DNA from: Actinomyces vulturis
GTDB lineage: Bacteria; Actinomycetota; Actinomycetes; Actinomycetales; Actinomycetaceae
DNA length: 64,000 nucleotides
Direction: 5' to 3'
Assembly: GCF_001687305.1 (NCBI RefSeq)
Contig: NZ_KV700385.1
Coordinates: 354,523-418,522, forward strand
In this document: positions 38,446 to 47,689 of the stretch, piece by piece
How the letters are laid out: each line of letters begins with the position of its first letter
Numbering within the stretch: position 1 is the first letter of the stretch
Program-made: the position numbers and the translations under genes
Notes under the pieces: model-generated
The model's database searches: none
Seen by the model: only the letters and a program-made list of their open reading frames with translations
What the model was told of the DNA's origin: nothing

Positions 38446-38743
38446 CCATTTCCTCGGTAGACGCTTGCTAGTTCTTGGCTCGCCACCTGTTTTTGCCCCT
38501 CTGACTGCGTGTTCTTAGCGTTATTGACCACCGCGCGCTTGCGACTCAAACCTTCTCGATTGTTCTTAAGCGCGTTTTTGTCACATTCTCAGTGCTTGCC
38601 ATTCCTCAGATTCAGCATTCTCACTGCCTAGGCTTCTTCCTCGGTGTAAACGCTCTTATTACTTCATTAAATTCCCCTCTCCCATTTATCGGCATTCACG
38701 AATATACTTGCGGCGACCACTCCGGATAATGAGAGTCTTTATC

Positions 38744-40978
38744 ATGTTTAATTTTCTCTCCGCACCACAGGACTCCCCTGTACCTCCATACTGCGTACCC
38801 AACTTGAGCAATACGGGCACAGCAACCCAAATCATTGCCATCATTGTCCTCCTACTCCTGACAGTGGGCGTGGGACTCGTTGCTCTACACCGTTCTAAGA
38901 AGAGTGCCATTGGCCTTGGCTTAGCGCTTGCACTTATTGGCGTGGGTTTTGCACCCGTCACTGATGCACGGGCGAATGCCGCCAAGCAGTGCCCCGAGGG
39001 CTACCACTACGTGGCCTCACTCGACCCGGACAGCAAGGCAACCAAGCCCAGCAGCCAGGATGCAGCCAAGCCCGCACCCTCACAGCCCGAAACTAAAACT
39101 CCTAAACCAAGCGAGCCCACTCCTACTCAGCCCACTAGCGCACCTGAGCCCAGCGATCCGGCCAACCCCGGCCAACCTGGCGATGGCGATAACGGCACCA
39201 CCCCTGGAGTTCCCGCCCCCAAGCCGCTGAACTCCACCGTTGTCCTGGTGGCGGACACCAACCGTGACGGCGTAGCCGATCCCATCAGCGGAGCAGATAC
39301 AGAAACTGCACCGGCAACTATCGAAAGCGGTGCCGTTTTCCTGGCCAACCTGGACGATTCAGCCCAGGCCTGCCCCATGACCAATAACGAAGGCCAGCCT
39401 CTCGAACTTGAAGACCTACGTACCTGCTACGACGCGGCCGATGACGTAGTCAACGGGGACGCAGATCTCGCCGACATGGCCCCCCTTGCATCCGCACCCA
39501 TGCCTAACCTCAGTGACTCCGCAGCCGGGACAGTCACCGTTGACGCAAATTCCAAGAGCAAGGTTCGCATCTTCATCGAGCGCAATGGCGAGTGGACCGC
39601 CCTTAACGAACAAGGCACCGTCACTGCCACTGAACTCAAGGCTGGACTCAACCTCCGCCTTGAGGGCACCGATGTGGTCAAGGACAATCAGTGGAACGGT
39701 ACTGTAACCGTCACTCTCACCGTGACCGACGGCGATGCAGCAGGTTCTAGTGTCGCTACCCTACGCCAGGCACCCCTACTGACCCAGAACCACCTACAAA
39801 CCGCAGAAACCCTACTCACACTGACACAAAACAGTGGCTACTTCTCCGGACAACTCGCCACCAACCTCAAACAGATCGCAGAGAAAAACGGCTTCGAAAC
39901 ACAACTCTTCGGAGCCTCTCGCGAAGTATGGGTACAAGACTCCTTCGAACCCATGTACCAGGCTATGCCATCAACCGATGGCATCCACATGATGCGAGTA
40001 ATGCTAAAAACTGACCAGGTCCGCGGCGTCTTCTCTGACCCAGCCTTCCCCGATCAAGCCCCCGACGCCACAGACAAAACCTCCATCTACCAAGCTCTCT
40101 ACGGCCTACGCGGCGCAGGGGTGGCCGTACTCGATATTGGTCAGCAACAGAGCGCTTACACGCTTGACTCCGCCGGCAACATTGAAGCTCTGCCGCCCAT
40201 GCCAGGCTATCCCGCCGGACGCGTCTTACTCGGATACCGCACCCCGGACAACATTCCCGAAGATGCTGACGAAGAAGAACCCCACAAACCGTCCCAGACC
40301 ATCTCGGACTTCTTCACCTACCAGGGCGCCCAGGATCCCATCTATCTGGATACTTCATTCCTGTCCGTAGGCCATATCGACGAAATGATCACCACCATTC
40401 CCGCAGACACTGAACTCGGCTGGAAACTCGTGGTCAGTTCACCCGAAGCCGGCCTAAACATCTACAAGAAACTCCAAGCCGAAGGACACGGCGGCGAACA
40501 GTTAATGAGTCACGACGGTGCCGTAGGCACCACCATTGACATCGCCCTAGCCGACGGAAACGCCGACTGGGTCAACCTCAACGCCGAACGCATCATCAAC
40601 TCCAACATCGAAGTACTCAAAAATGAACTCGGTATCACCGACGCTGACATCATTCGCGTGCCTGTGTTCTATCGTGCCGAAATCGATGACGATGACCCCA
40701 ACGGCGTCGACCTCTCCGCAAAAACCTATGCCGCTGACTTTGTCCCCAATGCTGTCAACGGCGTAGTAATCAACAAGAACACCTACCTAGCGCCCATGCA
40801 ATTTGGCCCGGTGATCGAGGGGAAAGATCTCTTCAAGGAAGCAGTTGACGCCGCATTCGCCCAGGCAGGAATGAACGTCATCTACGTAGACACATACCGA
40901 ACTCTCTACGTTCATGGCGGCGAACTGCACTGCGGAACCAACATGCTACGCACCCCCGTGGCCTACTACCTCAAGTAA
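38744..40978 (+). CDS. Membrane-anchored protein-arginine deiminase (PAD) of the animal type
   Basis: PADs convert protein arginine to citrulline in a calcium-dependent reaction. The 744-residue product has two N-terminal membrane helices (about 29-50 and 55-73) with a HRSKK loop between, so the bulk is predicted outside. A Pro/Ser/Thr linker (about 95-160) leads to a middle-domain-like segment VADTNRDGVAD (D171-D179), then the catalytic domain. All four active-site positions of vertebrate PADs are present: D399 in WVQDSFEPM, H544 and D546 in VGHIDEM, and C730 in GGELHCGTNM. It is flanked by its own terminator. The start could be the ATG at 38729 instead. Confidence 0.9.
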   Translation: MFNFLSAPQDSPVPPYCVPNLSNTGTATQIIAIIVLLLLTVGVGLVALHRSKKSAIGLGLALALIGVGFAPVTDARANAAKQCPEGYHYVASLDPDSKATKPSSQDAAKPAPSQPETKTPKPSEPTPTQPTSAPEPSDPANPGQPGDGDNGTTPGVPAPKPLNSTVVLVADTNRDGVADPISGADTETAPATIESGAVFLANLDDSAQACPMTNNEGQPLELEDLRTCYDAADDVVNGDADLADMAPLASAPMPNLSDSAAGTVTVDANSKSKVRIFIERNGEWTALNEQGTVTATELKAGLNLRLEGTDVVKDNQWNGTVTVTLTVTDGDAAGSSVATLRQAPLLTQNHLQTAETLLTLTQNSGYFSGQLATNLKQIAEKNGFETQLFGASREVWVQDSFEPMYQAMPSTDGIHMMRVMLKTDQVRGVFSDPAFPDQAPDATDKTSIYQALYGLRGAGVAVLDIGQQQSAYTLDSAGNIEALPPMPGYPAGRVLLGYRTPDNIPEDADEEEPHKPSQTISDFFTYQGAQDPIYLDTSFLSVGHIDEMITTIPADTELGWKLVVSSPEAGLNIYKKLQAEGHGGEQLMSHDGAVGTTIDIALADGNADWVNLNAERIINSNIEVLKNELGITDADIIRVPVFYRAEIDDDDPNGVDLSAKTYAADFVPNAVNGVVINKNTYLAPMQFGPVIEGKDLFKEAVDAAFAQAGMNVIYVDTYRTLYVHGGELHCGTNMLRTPVAYYLK

Positions 40979-41097
40979 GGACCCACACCGGCATAGACAT
41001 CTCAATCGTGACAGCCACAATTCAGCGCCTCATCATTGAGAGCGAAATGCCAATAGCACCAAGCAGTTCCCTAGACAAAAACCAAGGACCTGCATCG

Positions 41098-41138
41098 TGG
41101 TAGGGGGCGGCCACCCGTAGGGTGGCCGCCCCCTACCA
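41098..41138 (+). terminator. PAD gene terminator hairpin
   Basis: Perfect 19-base arms (TGGTAGGGGGCGGCCACCC) surround a three-base loop. There is no U-tract. Confidence 0.78.
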
Positions 41139-41259
41139 GGCATTTACCACAATATTCAACGTCATTAATGCCGTACTCAATACGCAAACATTAGCCAATA
41201 CCGAACATTTCATCGACAAGCGCTACAGGCACAACACACGACAGGTGAAGAAACAAGAT

Positions 41260-42615
41260 CTAACGCATAGAACGCTTCTGATGGTACTCATTTGAAGCTT
41301 GAGCAGAACGGCGAGCCAGTTGATCGTAAATTGGCTCGCAACGCCACAAAATTGCCACCATCACTGCCACAGCGCTGGCACCAAGCATCGGAGGCAGTAA
41401 TATAACCGATCCCGTCATTTCAGTAGCCAAAATAATTCCGGTCACCGGAGCACGAACTGACGCAGCGAAAAATGCAGCCATTCCTGCCAAAGCCAATGCC
41501 GCAGGCTCTGCGAAAATCACCGGCAGGAGAAGATTACCTACTTTTCCCACCATCAAACCTGCTGATGCCCCCACTACGAGCATCGGAGCGAAAAGACCAC
41601 CGGGTGTTAGGGCAGCGTACGACAATGCTCCCAAAGCAAAACGCAAAACAAGAATGATAACAATAGCGGAAAGTAGAAAATCATCGTGAAGTATGCGTGA
41701 CGTCAAAGGCTCACCGCCACCAATGAGATGAGGAGCCTGCATCCCCACTAAAGCAACAACCCCGCCAATAAACGCTGCGCGTAATTCGACAGGAACTCGG
41801 CTACGGTCAACGAAGCGTAATGCCCCCATGATCGCAGAGTTGTAAGCGACCGCTAAAAGACCAACAACGATGCCCACAACAACGTAACCAGCGGCGTCTT
41901 CCAGGCGTGGCTGTCGTAGCGGAGCAACAGATAACTCGTTGCTATCCACGAATAGTTGTGCCACTGCGAATGCAGAAGCGGAAGCCGTAAGTGTCGCCAT
42001 TGTTGTTTTTGTATCGAATCGCTTGAGAAGTTCTTCTAACACAAAAATTGCTCCAGCAATCGGCGCGTTGAAAGCAGTCGCTAGCCCTGCCGCAGCCCCA
42101 GCGGCAATCAAGGTGCGCATTTCCTCTGGGGGACGTCGAAAAACTTTTGAGCCAATCCCCGCAATCGTGGCGCCCATCTGAACCGAAGGTCCTTCACGAC
42201 CAAGAGCTAAACCCGCGCCAATCGATAACAAACCTCCAAGATATTTAATGGGCAAAATACGCGCAGGCCCGGGCTCCATGTGATGAGTAGCAATTGCCTC
42301 AACACGCGGGATACCACTCCCCTCCGCTTCAGGCGACAAGTGTTTCACCATCGCAGCCGCCAGGGCAGCCATCACAGCTACGATCAGCACCACAAGGATC
42401 CCTTGCACCCAGGTCCCTTCATGCGCCCACTGCATCACCAGGACGCGACGTTCTCCGAGAAAGCGCAGCAAGAGAAGAAACGAGACAGAGACACAGCCGG
42501 TGACCGCCCCGATCACTACTGCAGCCCCCATAAACAGTGACAACTCAACTAAAGCTCGCGCGCCATCGCGCGGTTTTTCATGAAGTGGCTGCCACGACCG
42601 CGATCGCAGTTGCAT
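41260..42615 (-). CDS. ClC-family chloride channel or transporter
   Basis: The 451-residue integral membrane protein carries the three anion-selectivity motifs: EGSGIPRVEA, LGREGPSVQMG (with the gating glutamate, suggesting H+/Cl- exchange) and GGLFAPMLV. I take the ATG at 42613-42615, preceded by AAGAAG. Longer in-frame starts lack ribosome sites, but one at 42669 cannot be excluded. It is divergent from the amino-acid permease. Confidence 0.93.
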   Translation of the reverse strand: MQLRSRSWQPLHEKPRDGARALVELSLFMGAAVVIGAVTGCVSVSFLLLLRFLGERRVLVMQWAHEGTWVQGILVVLIVAVMAALAAAMVKHLSPEAEGSGIPRVEAIATHHMEPGPARILPIKYLGGLLSIGAGLALGREGPSVQMGATIAGIGSKVFRRPPEEMRTLIAAGAAAGLATAFNAPIAGAIFVLEELLKRFDTKTTMATLTASASAFAVAQLFVDSNELSVAPLRQPRLEDAAGYVVVGIVVGLLAVAYNSAIMGALRFVDRSRVPVELRAAFIGGVVALVGMQAPHLIGGGEPLTSRILHDDFLLSAIVIILVLRFALGALSYAALTPGGLFAPMLVVGASAGLMVGKVGNLLLPVIFAEPAALALAGMAAFFAASVRAPVTGIILATEMTGSVILLPPMLGASAVAVMVAILWRCEPIYDQLARRSAQASNEYHQKRSMR

Positions 42616-42956
42616 ACCTTTACTTCTTTCACCGTTATCTGCACGTCCACCGCTTACCGTTGTCAGCATATTAATCGACGCACCAGTAAAGAATCTTACC
42701 GACGTTATTGATCGCAAGCATGATCGTCGATCAATACTTGCTTAATTTTCAGGACATCTGCCATCTTTAAGTTTTTTCCAGCTGCGAGATCAGCCAGAAC
42801 GTGACACCGTTCTCATATTGAGGGACTACCACGTCCACTCCGCGACGACACCTAGACTCGCACACCCTAACAAGGTGATGTGGACAATGCAGTCCCATCT
42901 TCCGTCGCGCAGTAATGCGCGCACATCGAGACAACACTGCGTCAAGAAAGGTGATC
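42616..42956. other. Divergent intergenic region with an inverted repeat
   Basis: This 341-base region separates the ClC gene and the amino-acid permease gene and must hold both promoters. ATTGATCG (42707-42714) and CGATCAAT (42728-42735) form an inverted repeat with 13 bases between, a possible operator. No gene is seen. Confidence 0.4.
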
Positions 42957-44624
42957 ATGTCTAGGCAACGCACACCGCGCGAACAGCGCCCTGAGATTTA
43001 CGCACAACTACCTTCTGAGCATCATTCACCGCTTACTACTACGCCTTCCCCCCGCAATAACTCAGCAGATGCACAAGGTGGTGCCATCATCGCGAACAAG
43101 AAGAGCGGAGCGTTGAGTTCAGATCAATCCGACAATGTCACACCCTCACACTCAGGTGACTACGAGGCAATTGTCGCCCACCATCAACATCAGTTACAGC
43201 GCGGCCTGAAAGCCCGTCATCTCATGATGATTGCAATCGGTGGCTCAATCGGAACAGGCCTATTCGTAGCCTCCGGTGCAACAATTTCACAAGCAGGCCC
43301 AGGCGGCGCGCTTCTGGCCTATACGTTAATCGGATGCATGGTTTTCCTGCTCATGCAATCTTTAGGTGAGATGGCCGCATATATCCCCGTAGCAGGTTCT
43401 TTTCAGACATATGCCAGCCGATTCGTCTCCCCCTCTTTTGGTTTTGCTATCGGCTGGAACTACTGGTTTAACTGGGCTATTACGGTAGCTGCTGAACTTG
43501 TTGCCGCCGCATTGGTCATGAAGTACTGGCTACCAAATACACCAAGTTGGATCTGGTCCGCCCTGTTCCTCACAATTCTTTTTACCCTGAACTACCTCTC
43601 TGCGCGTGCCTTTGGAGAAGGTGAGTTCTGGTTCGCAGCCATCAAGGTTGTCACGGTGATCGTATTCTTAATCGTTGGTGTCGCCATGATCGTAGGAATT
43701 CTTGGTGGTCACTCCCCTGGGTTTAGCAACTGGACTACAGGCGATGCTCCTTTCGTCAACGGTGGCGCAGGTATTCTCGCAGTCTTCATGATCGCAGGGT
43801 TCAGTTTCCAAGGAACCGAATTAGTTGGAGTCGCTGCAGGCGAGTCAAAAAATCCTGAGAAGGACATTCCTCGCGCAATTCACACGGTTTTCTACCGAAT
43901 CATGCTGTTTTATGTAGGTGCAATTGCGGTAATCGGCTTTCTCATCCCCTACACCGACCCAAACCTTTTAGCCTCAGACGTTGATGCCATTGCCATTTCC
44001 CCCTTCACTATGGTGTTTAAAAATGCTGGCATTCTTGCTGCAGCCACCGTGATGAATGCAGTAATCCTGACGTCGATTTTGTCAGCGGGTAACTCTGGCC
44101 TTTACGCCTCAACTCGTATGCTTTATGCGCTGGCCCACGAAGGAATTGCTCCAGCAATTTTTGGTCGCGTCAATCCACGGGGTATTCCCGTCTATTCACT
44201 CTTGGCAACAACGTTCGTGGGGCTGGCCTGCTTCGCCACGTCCCTCATTGGTGACGGTAAGGCTTACGAGTGGCTAGTAAATATTTCTGGCTTGTCCGGA
44301 TTCATTGCCTGGCTAGGTATCGCCTGGTCGCATTACAACTTCCGCCGTGCCTTCATTGCCCAGGGCCACCATGTGAATGAGTTGCCATTCGCTGCACGCT
44401 GGTTCCCCTTCGGCCCATTACTTGCCCTACTGCTGTGCGTCATTGTAGTGCTTGGGCAAAACTACGAAGCGATTATTCACGCGAATTTCACTGGAATCGC
44501 CATGTCCTATATTGGGTTGCCCGTATTCCTGGGAATGTGGGGCATTCATAAATTAGTGACTGGGTCCAAGCGAGTTAAGCCTGAGGCTGCCGATCTTTCC
44601 CGGGAAGCTCATTTACGTTTCTAA
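42957..44624 (+). CDS. APC-family amino-acid permease with long hydrophilic N-terminus
   Basis: The 555-residue protein has the AAT-family opening RGLKARHLMMIAIGGSIGTG followed by about 12 membrane helices, consistent with a proton-coupled importer of basic or other amino acids (LysP-like). The first 80 or so residues are a polar, Ser/Gln/His-rich extension not typical of the family. The ATG at 42957 is preceded by AAAGGTGATC. It is monocistronic. Confidence 0.9.
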   Translation: MSRQRTPREQRPEIYAQLPSEHHSPLTTTPSPRNNSADAQGGAIIANKKSGALSSDQSDNVTPSHSGDYEAIVAHHQHQLQRGLKARHLMMIAIGGSIGTGLFVASGATISQAGPGGALLAYTLIGCMVFLLMQSLGEMAAYIPVAGSFQTYASRFVSPSFGFAIGWNYWFNWAITVAAELVAAALVMKYWLPNTPSWIWSALFLTILFTLNYLSARAFGEGEFWFAAIKVVTVIVFLIVGVAMIVGILGGHSPGFSNWTTGDAPFVNGGAGILAVFMIAGFSFQGTELVGVAAGESKNPEKDIPRAIHTVFYRIMLFYVGAIAVIGFLIPYTDPNLLASDVDAIAISPFTMVFKNAGILAAATVMNAVILTSILSAGNSGLYASTRMLYALAHEGIAPAIFGRVNPRGIPVYSLLATTFVGLACFATSLIGDGKAYEWLVNISGLSGFIAWLGIAWSHYNFRRAFIAQGHHVNELPFAARWFPFGPLLALLLCVIVVLGQNYEAIIHANFTGIAMSYIGLPVFLGMWGIHKLVTGSKRVKPEAADLSREAHLRF

Positions 44625-44876
44625 TAATGCACGGCTCCCTGCTCGCTTTCTCCCACCATGATCTTCTGCTTTCACTGTCACACTCACTACCTCATCGAGA
44701 TTGGGAGCAGGAAAATCGTGGGAGGGGGAAGGAGCGTATATGCAAGAACTTCGCGTCATGAAAGAGCACATAAAGCCCCTTCATCTGTCTTGTCACTGAT
44801 AGCGACACATCACCTCATCGTGGCCGTAGGCAATACGCATGAGAAGAGTTGCGGTGCAAGAGTTCGCTATTTGAAT

Positions 44877-44891
44877 TGAGAATGATTCCCA
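44877..44891 (+). promoter_or_regulatory. Zur-like box 1
   Basis: TGAGAATGATTCCCA matches about 12 of 15 positions of the actinobacterial Zur palindrome TGAAAATGATTTTCA, 90 bases before the start of the His-rich surface protein. The region 44625-44981 holds no gene. Confidence 0.65.
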
Positions 44892-44899
44892 TGCTACGG

Positions 44900-44914
44900 T
44901 GAGAATGATTATCA
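44900..44914 (+). promoter_or_regulatory. Zur-like box 2
   Basis: TGAGAATGATTATCA matches 13 of 15 positions of the Zur palindrome. It is 23 bases, about two helical turns, from box 1, so a repressor could bind both on the same face. Confidence 0.7.
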
Positions 44915-44981
44915 TAAGCGAGCATCACGCCACGATGATGCCGTCGCCCTCCACCACTAGGACACAGTCAGGAGTGTGCCC

Positions 44982-46658
44982 ATGGCACGTTCACCTCACG
45001 TCTTGACCACAGGAAAGCGCCTTGCAGCCATCGCTGCAACCGCTTTTCTCACGTTGAGCCCCGTCGCCGCTCACGCCGTCAACGTTGGCCCCAACGATGA
45101 CGGCGCAGGAACGCGCATCATCTCCAACGATGACCGTTGGACCGCTAACATGCATCTAGGCGGAGCCCCGGAATATGCAGCCACTGGCAGCGATTTCACC
45201 ATAGCCGCTGAAATCTACGAGAACCACGACGTTGATCTAGATAATCCTGATGCTGTTCACGAATCCGAACAAAAGGAATACCTCGCTTCTGGAATGGTGG
45301 TCTTTGGTGTCACTCCAGGAATCACCATTGATTCCATTACCTGGCAATGCAATGACCGTTTAGGTCTAGGTGAAGGTAAAGCCTGCAGTAACCACCCCAC
45401 AGAAACTCTCAAAAACGGTGAAGGTTTCGAAATTGCGGGCACCACTTACCAACAGATCATGATTTCCCCGTACACCTTGCGTGAATATGCCGGGTGGGAT
45501 CTGGAGATCCATGGCACCTTTACCCAGCCAGGCAAACAGAGTTTCTTTCTTTCCGGCGTCGATGCTTCTTACCTTGAAGCCGACCCGCAACTAGCAGCAC
45601 AGCAGCTGGACCCTAACGGCATGGTCCTCAACACCACAGTCAATGGCACCGGCGCCCCTGACCCTTCTGAAGTCAAGCCCACTCAAATCGCCGAGTTAGC
45701 CACTGCTGTCACCCAAGACGTCAAAGACATCCACTCCGGCGATAAGCGGACTTACACCGTTACTTATGCAAATAAGAGCGACAAAGACATCCATGATGCC
45801 CATGTTTCTGGCGTCTATTTAGTGCTACCCGAAGTTGACGGAAGCACCCGATACTCGGTCCGTTGCGCCGATTCCTCTACCGCACAGTGCCCCGCCTGGG
45901 TTGATGGCCGCGACGAAGAAATTCCCGTAAGTGACCACGACCACGACCACGAGCATGGCCACGGACACGATCACGACGGGGACCACCATGACCACGATGG
46001 GGCTACCCACGATGATCACGACGAAGCCGAAGACGCCCCCTCAACAGGCTTGAACTTCGGTATTGCACGTTTCGGTAACGCCTATGACGGCCTTATCGAC
46101 CTCAATGCTGGCGAGGAATTAGTCCTCACCATTGAAGTGACCACCACCTTGCAGCCCCACCACGGCGATTTCCGTCCTCGCGTTGCCTCCTTTGATGCGT
46201 TCATTCGCGAAACTCCCGGAATTACTCCCTCTGACAATTCCGTCCTCGCGGAAGGCACCAAGGGAATGATTTACATCGTTGACGCCGACAACCATGGCGA
46301 TGAAGGCGATAACGATCATCACGGCGACGAGGACGAGGGTACAAACATCAGCCCCAGCCCCACCCCTGAGCCCGCTCCCGCTCCCGTAGCACCCGAACAA
46401 CCTGGCGATGAGAGCACCACGAGCCCCTCAGCTCCATCAACCCCCACCACTGAAGCAACCAGCAAAACCTCAACCACCTCTGCAGGCACTCCCTCTGAGA
46501 AAGATGACACTCAGTCAGTTTCGCAGCCCAAGAGTTCCTCCCAGCAGCGCGGCGCCCTTGCTCAGACTGGTGCTGACGGCGCATTGGCACTGATTGCCGG
46601 TGCAGCCATTGTTGGTGGCACCGCACTAATGGTCAGCCGCCGCAAAGCGCAGAACTAA
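44982..46658 (+). CDS. Histidine-rich sortase-anchored surface protein, probably zinc-related
   Basis: The 558-residue product has a signal peptide (cleavage after VAAHA) and an N-terminal beta-rich domain with two cysteines (WQCNDRLGLG, KACSNHP). A domain resembling a DUF11/Ig-like fold is interrupted at about residues 318-348 by a His/Asp run of the DHDHDHEHGHGHD type. A smaller HGDEGDNDHHGDED run lies near 436. A Pro/Ser/Thr stalk ends in LAQTG, a helix and RRKAQN, a class E sortase signal. CAGGAG precedes the ATG at 44982. Tandem Zur-like boxes lie upstream. Confidence 0.82.
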   Translation: MARSPHVLTTGKRLAAIAATAFLTLSPVAAHAVNVGPNDDGAGTRIISNDDRWTANMHLGGAPEYAATGSDFTIAAEIYENHDVDLDNPDAVHESEQKEYLASGMVVFGVTPGITIDSITWQCNDRLGLGEGKACSNHPTETLKNGEGFEIAGTTYQQIMISPYTLREYAGWDLEIHGTFTQPGKQSFFLSGVDASYLEADPQLAAQQLDPNGMVLNTTVNGTGAPDPSEVKPTQIAELATAVTQDVKDIHSGDKRTYTVTYANKSDKDIHDAHVSGVYLVLPEVDGSTRYSVRCADSSTAQCPAWVDGRDEEIPVSDHDHDHEHGHGHDHDGDHHDHDGATHDDHDEAEDAPSTGLNFGIARFGNAYDGLIDLNAGEELVLTIEVTTTLQPHHGDFRPRVASFDAFIRETPGITPSDNSVLAEGTKGMIYIVDADNHGDEGDNDHHGDEDEGTNISPSPTPEPAPAPVAPEQPGDESTTSPSAPSTPTTEATSKTSTTSAGTPSEKDDTQSVSQPKSSSQQRGALAQTGADGALALIAGAAIVGGTALMVSRRKAQN

Positions 46659-46752
46659 ACGGTTACTTTTCACACCGGCACATAACAGACATGCGCTCTT
46701 GCGTGAGGGGTAAGAGCGTCATGCTTCACCCAATGCGATGAAGCATAGATTC

Positions 46753-46790
46753 GTTGGGGTGGGGGCCGCGGATGCGGCCCCCACCCCAAC
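46753..46790 (+). terminator. Terminator hairpin of the His-rich surface protein gene
   Basis: Perfect 17-base arms (GTTGGGGTGGGGGCCGC) flank a GGAT loop. There is no U-tract. Confidence 0.78.
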
Positions 46791-46831
46791 CTCATCTGCA
46801 CCACCTTACTTATCGCGACTACGCTGGCCAC

Positions 46832-47659
46832 GTGTCCAACCTCAAAGCCCCGCTGCACCCTGAGCAGTCCACGAAAAATCCGGCAGAGCACTCCACCGGA
46901 AATTCCACTAAGCGCCCCCTTCAAGCGCCCGCCACAAAACCCACTCAACACGTCACCAATCATCACACTGACAAACTCGTTAATCTCTTTCCCGAGCAGC
47001 CCATCAAGCATCCTCTTGAGCGCCCGTCAACGTTCCTTGACGATGCTCGCTACGTCGTAGGTGCTTGCCTCGTTGACAGCCTCGACACTCCCACACACCT
47101 CATTGCTGCTCGCCGCTCTTACCCTGAACATCTCGCAGGCCGTTACGAGTTCCCCGGCGGAAAAGTTGAGCACGGAGAAAGCCCCGCCAAGGCTCTTTGC
47201 CGTGAACTCATGGAAGAACTCTCCCTGACTGTCACCATGGGACGCTGGATCAAAGCGCCACACACACCTGACGGCGCGTGGCCGCTAATCAATAATCTGC
47301 GGATGTTTGTCTGGCTTTGCCACTCCGCCTCCCTGATCCCACCATCCCCTACCACGTTGCCCCTCACCTCACCATCACTCAGCGCCCCCACTCATATCGC
47401 CAAGACGCCAAGCAGGGCTGCCGCCATCACCTCATTGTCCCTCTCCTCCCCTAAGATCCCTTCCCAGACAACCACACCCCTCACCCCCACACTTTCCATC
47501 CATCAAACTCATCATCATCACAACAATTCAGACGCCATTACGAATCCTGAGTGGACTTCTCACAGTGAACTGCGCTGGTTACCTATCTCAGAGGCCCTGT
47601 CTGTGAATTGGTTGGAACCGGACTATCCAATCGTCGAATACATCATGACGAATCTTTGA
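46832..47659 (+). CDS. NUDIX hydrolase with low-complexity insertion
   Basis: The MutT/NUDIX box GGKVEHGESPAKALCRELMEEL is present (GX5EX7RELXEE), preceded by the strand YVVGACLVD and the residues RYEFP typical of MutT-like 8-oxo-dGTPases. Between the FVWLC strand and the HSELRWLPISEAL ending there is an insertion of about 75 residues rich in S, T, P and H. The start is uncertain: I give a GTG at 46832, after the upstream hairpin, but the conserved fold only begins near 47050. A TetR gene follows 30 bases later. Confidence 0.75.
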   Translation: MSNLKAPLHPEQSTKNPAEHSTGNSTKRPLQAPATKPTQHVTNHHTDKLVNLFPEQPIKHPLERPSTFLDDARYVVGACLVDSLDTPTHLIAARRSYPEHLAGRYEFPGGKVEHGESPAKALCRELMEELSLTVTMGRWIKAPHTPDGAWPLINNLRMFVWLCHSASLIPPSPTTLPLTSPSLSAPTHIAKTPSRAAAITSLSLSSPKIPSQTTTPLTPTLSIHQTHHHHNNSDAITNPEWTSHSELRWLPISEALSVNWLEPDYPIVEYIMTNL

Positions 47660-47689
47660 AATTCGTCATGATGGTTGTAGGGTGGTCTC

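Noticed and set aside
45930-46030. CA-rich repeat in the His-rich protein as a possible CRISPR-like or tandem array
   Set aside because: It encodes an in-frame His/Asp run with irregular units and no spacers.
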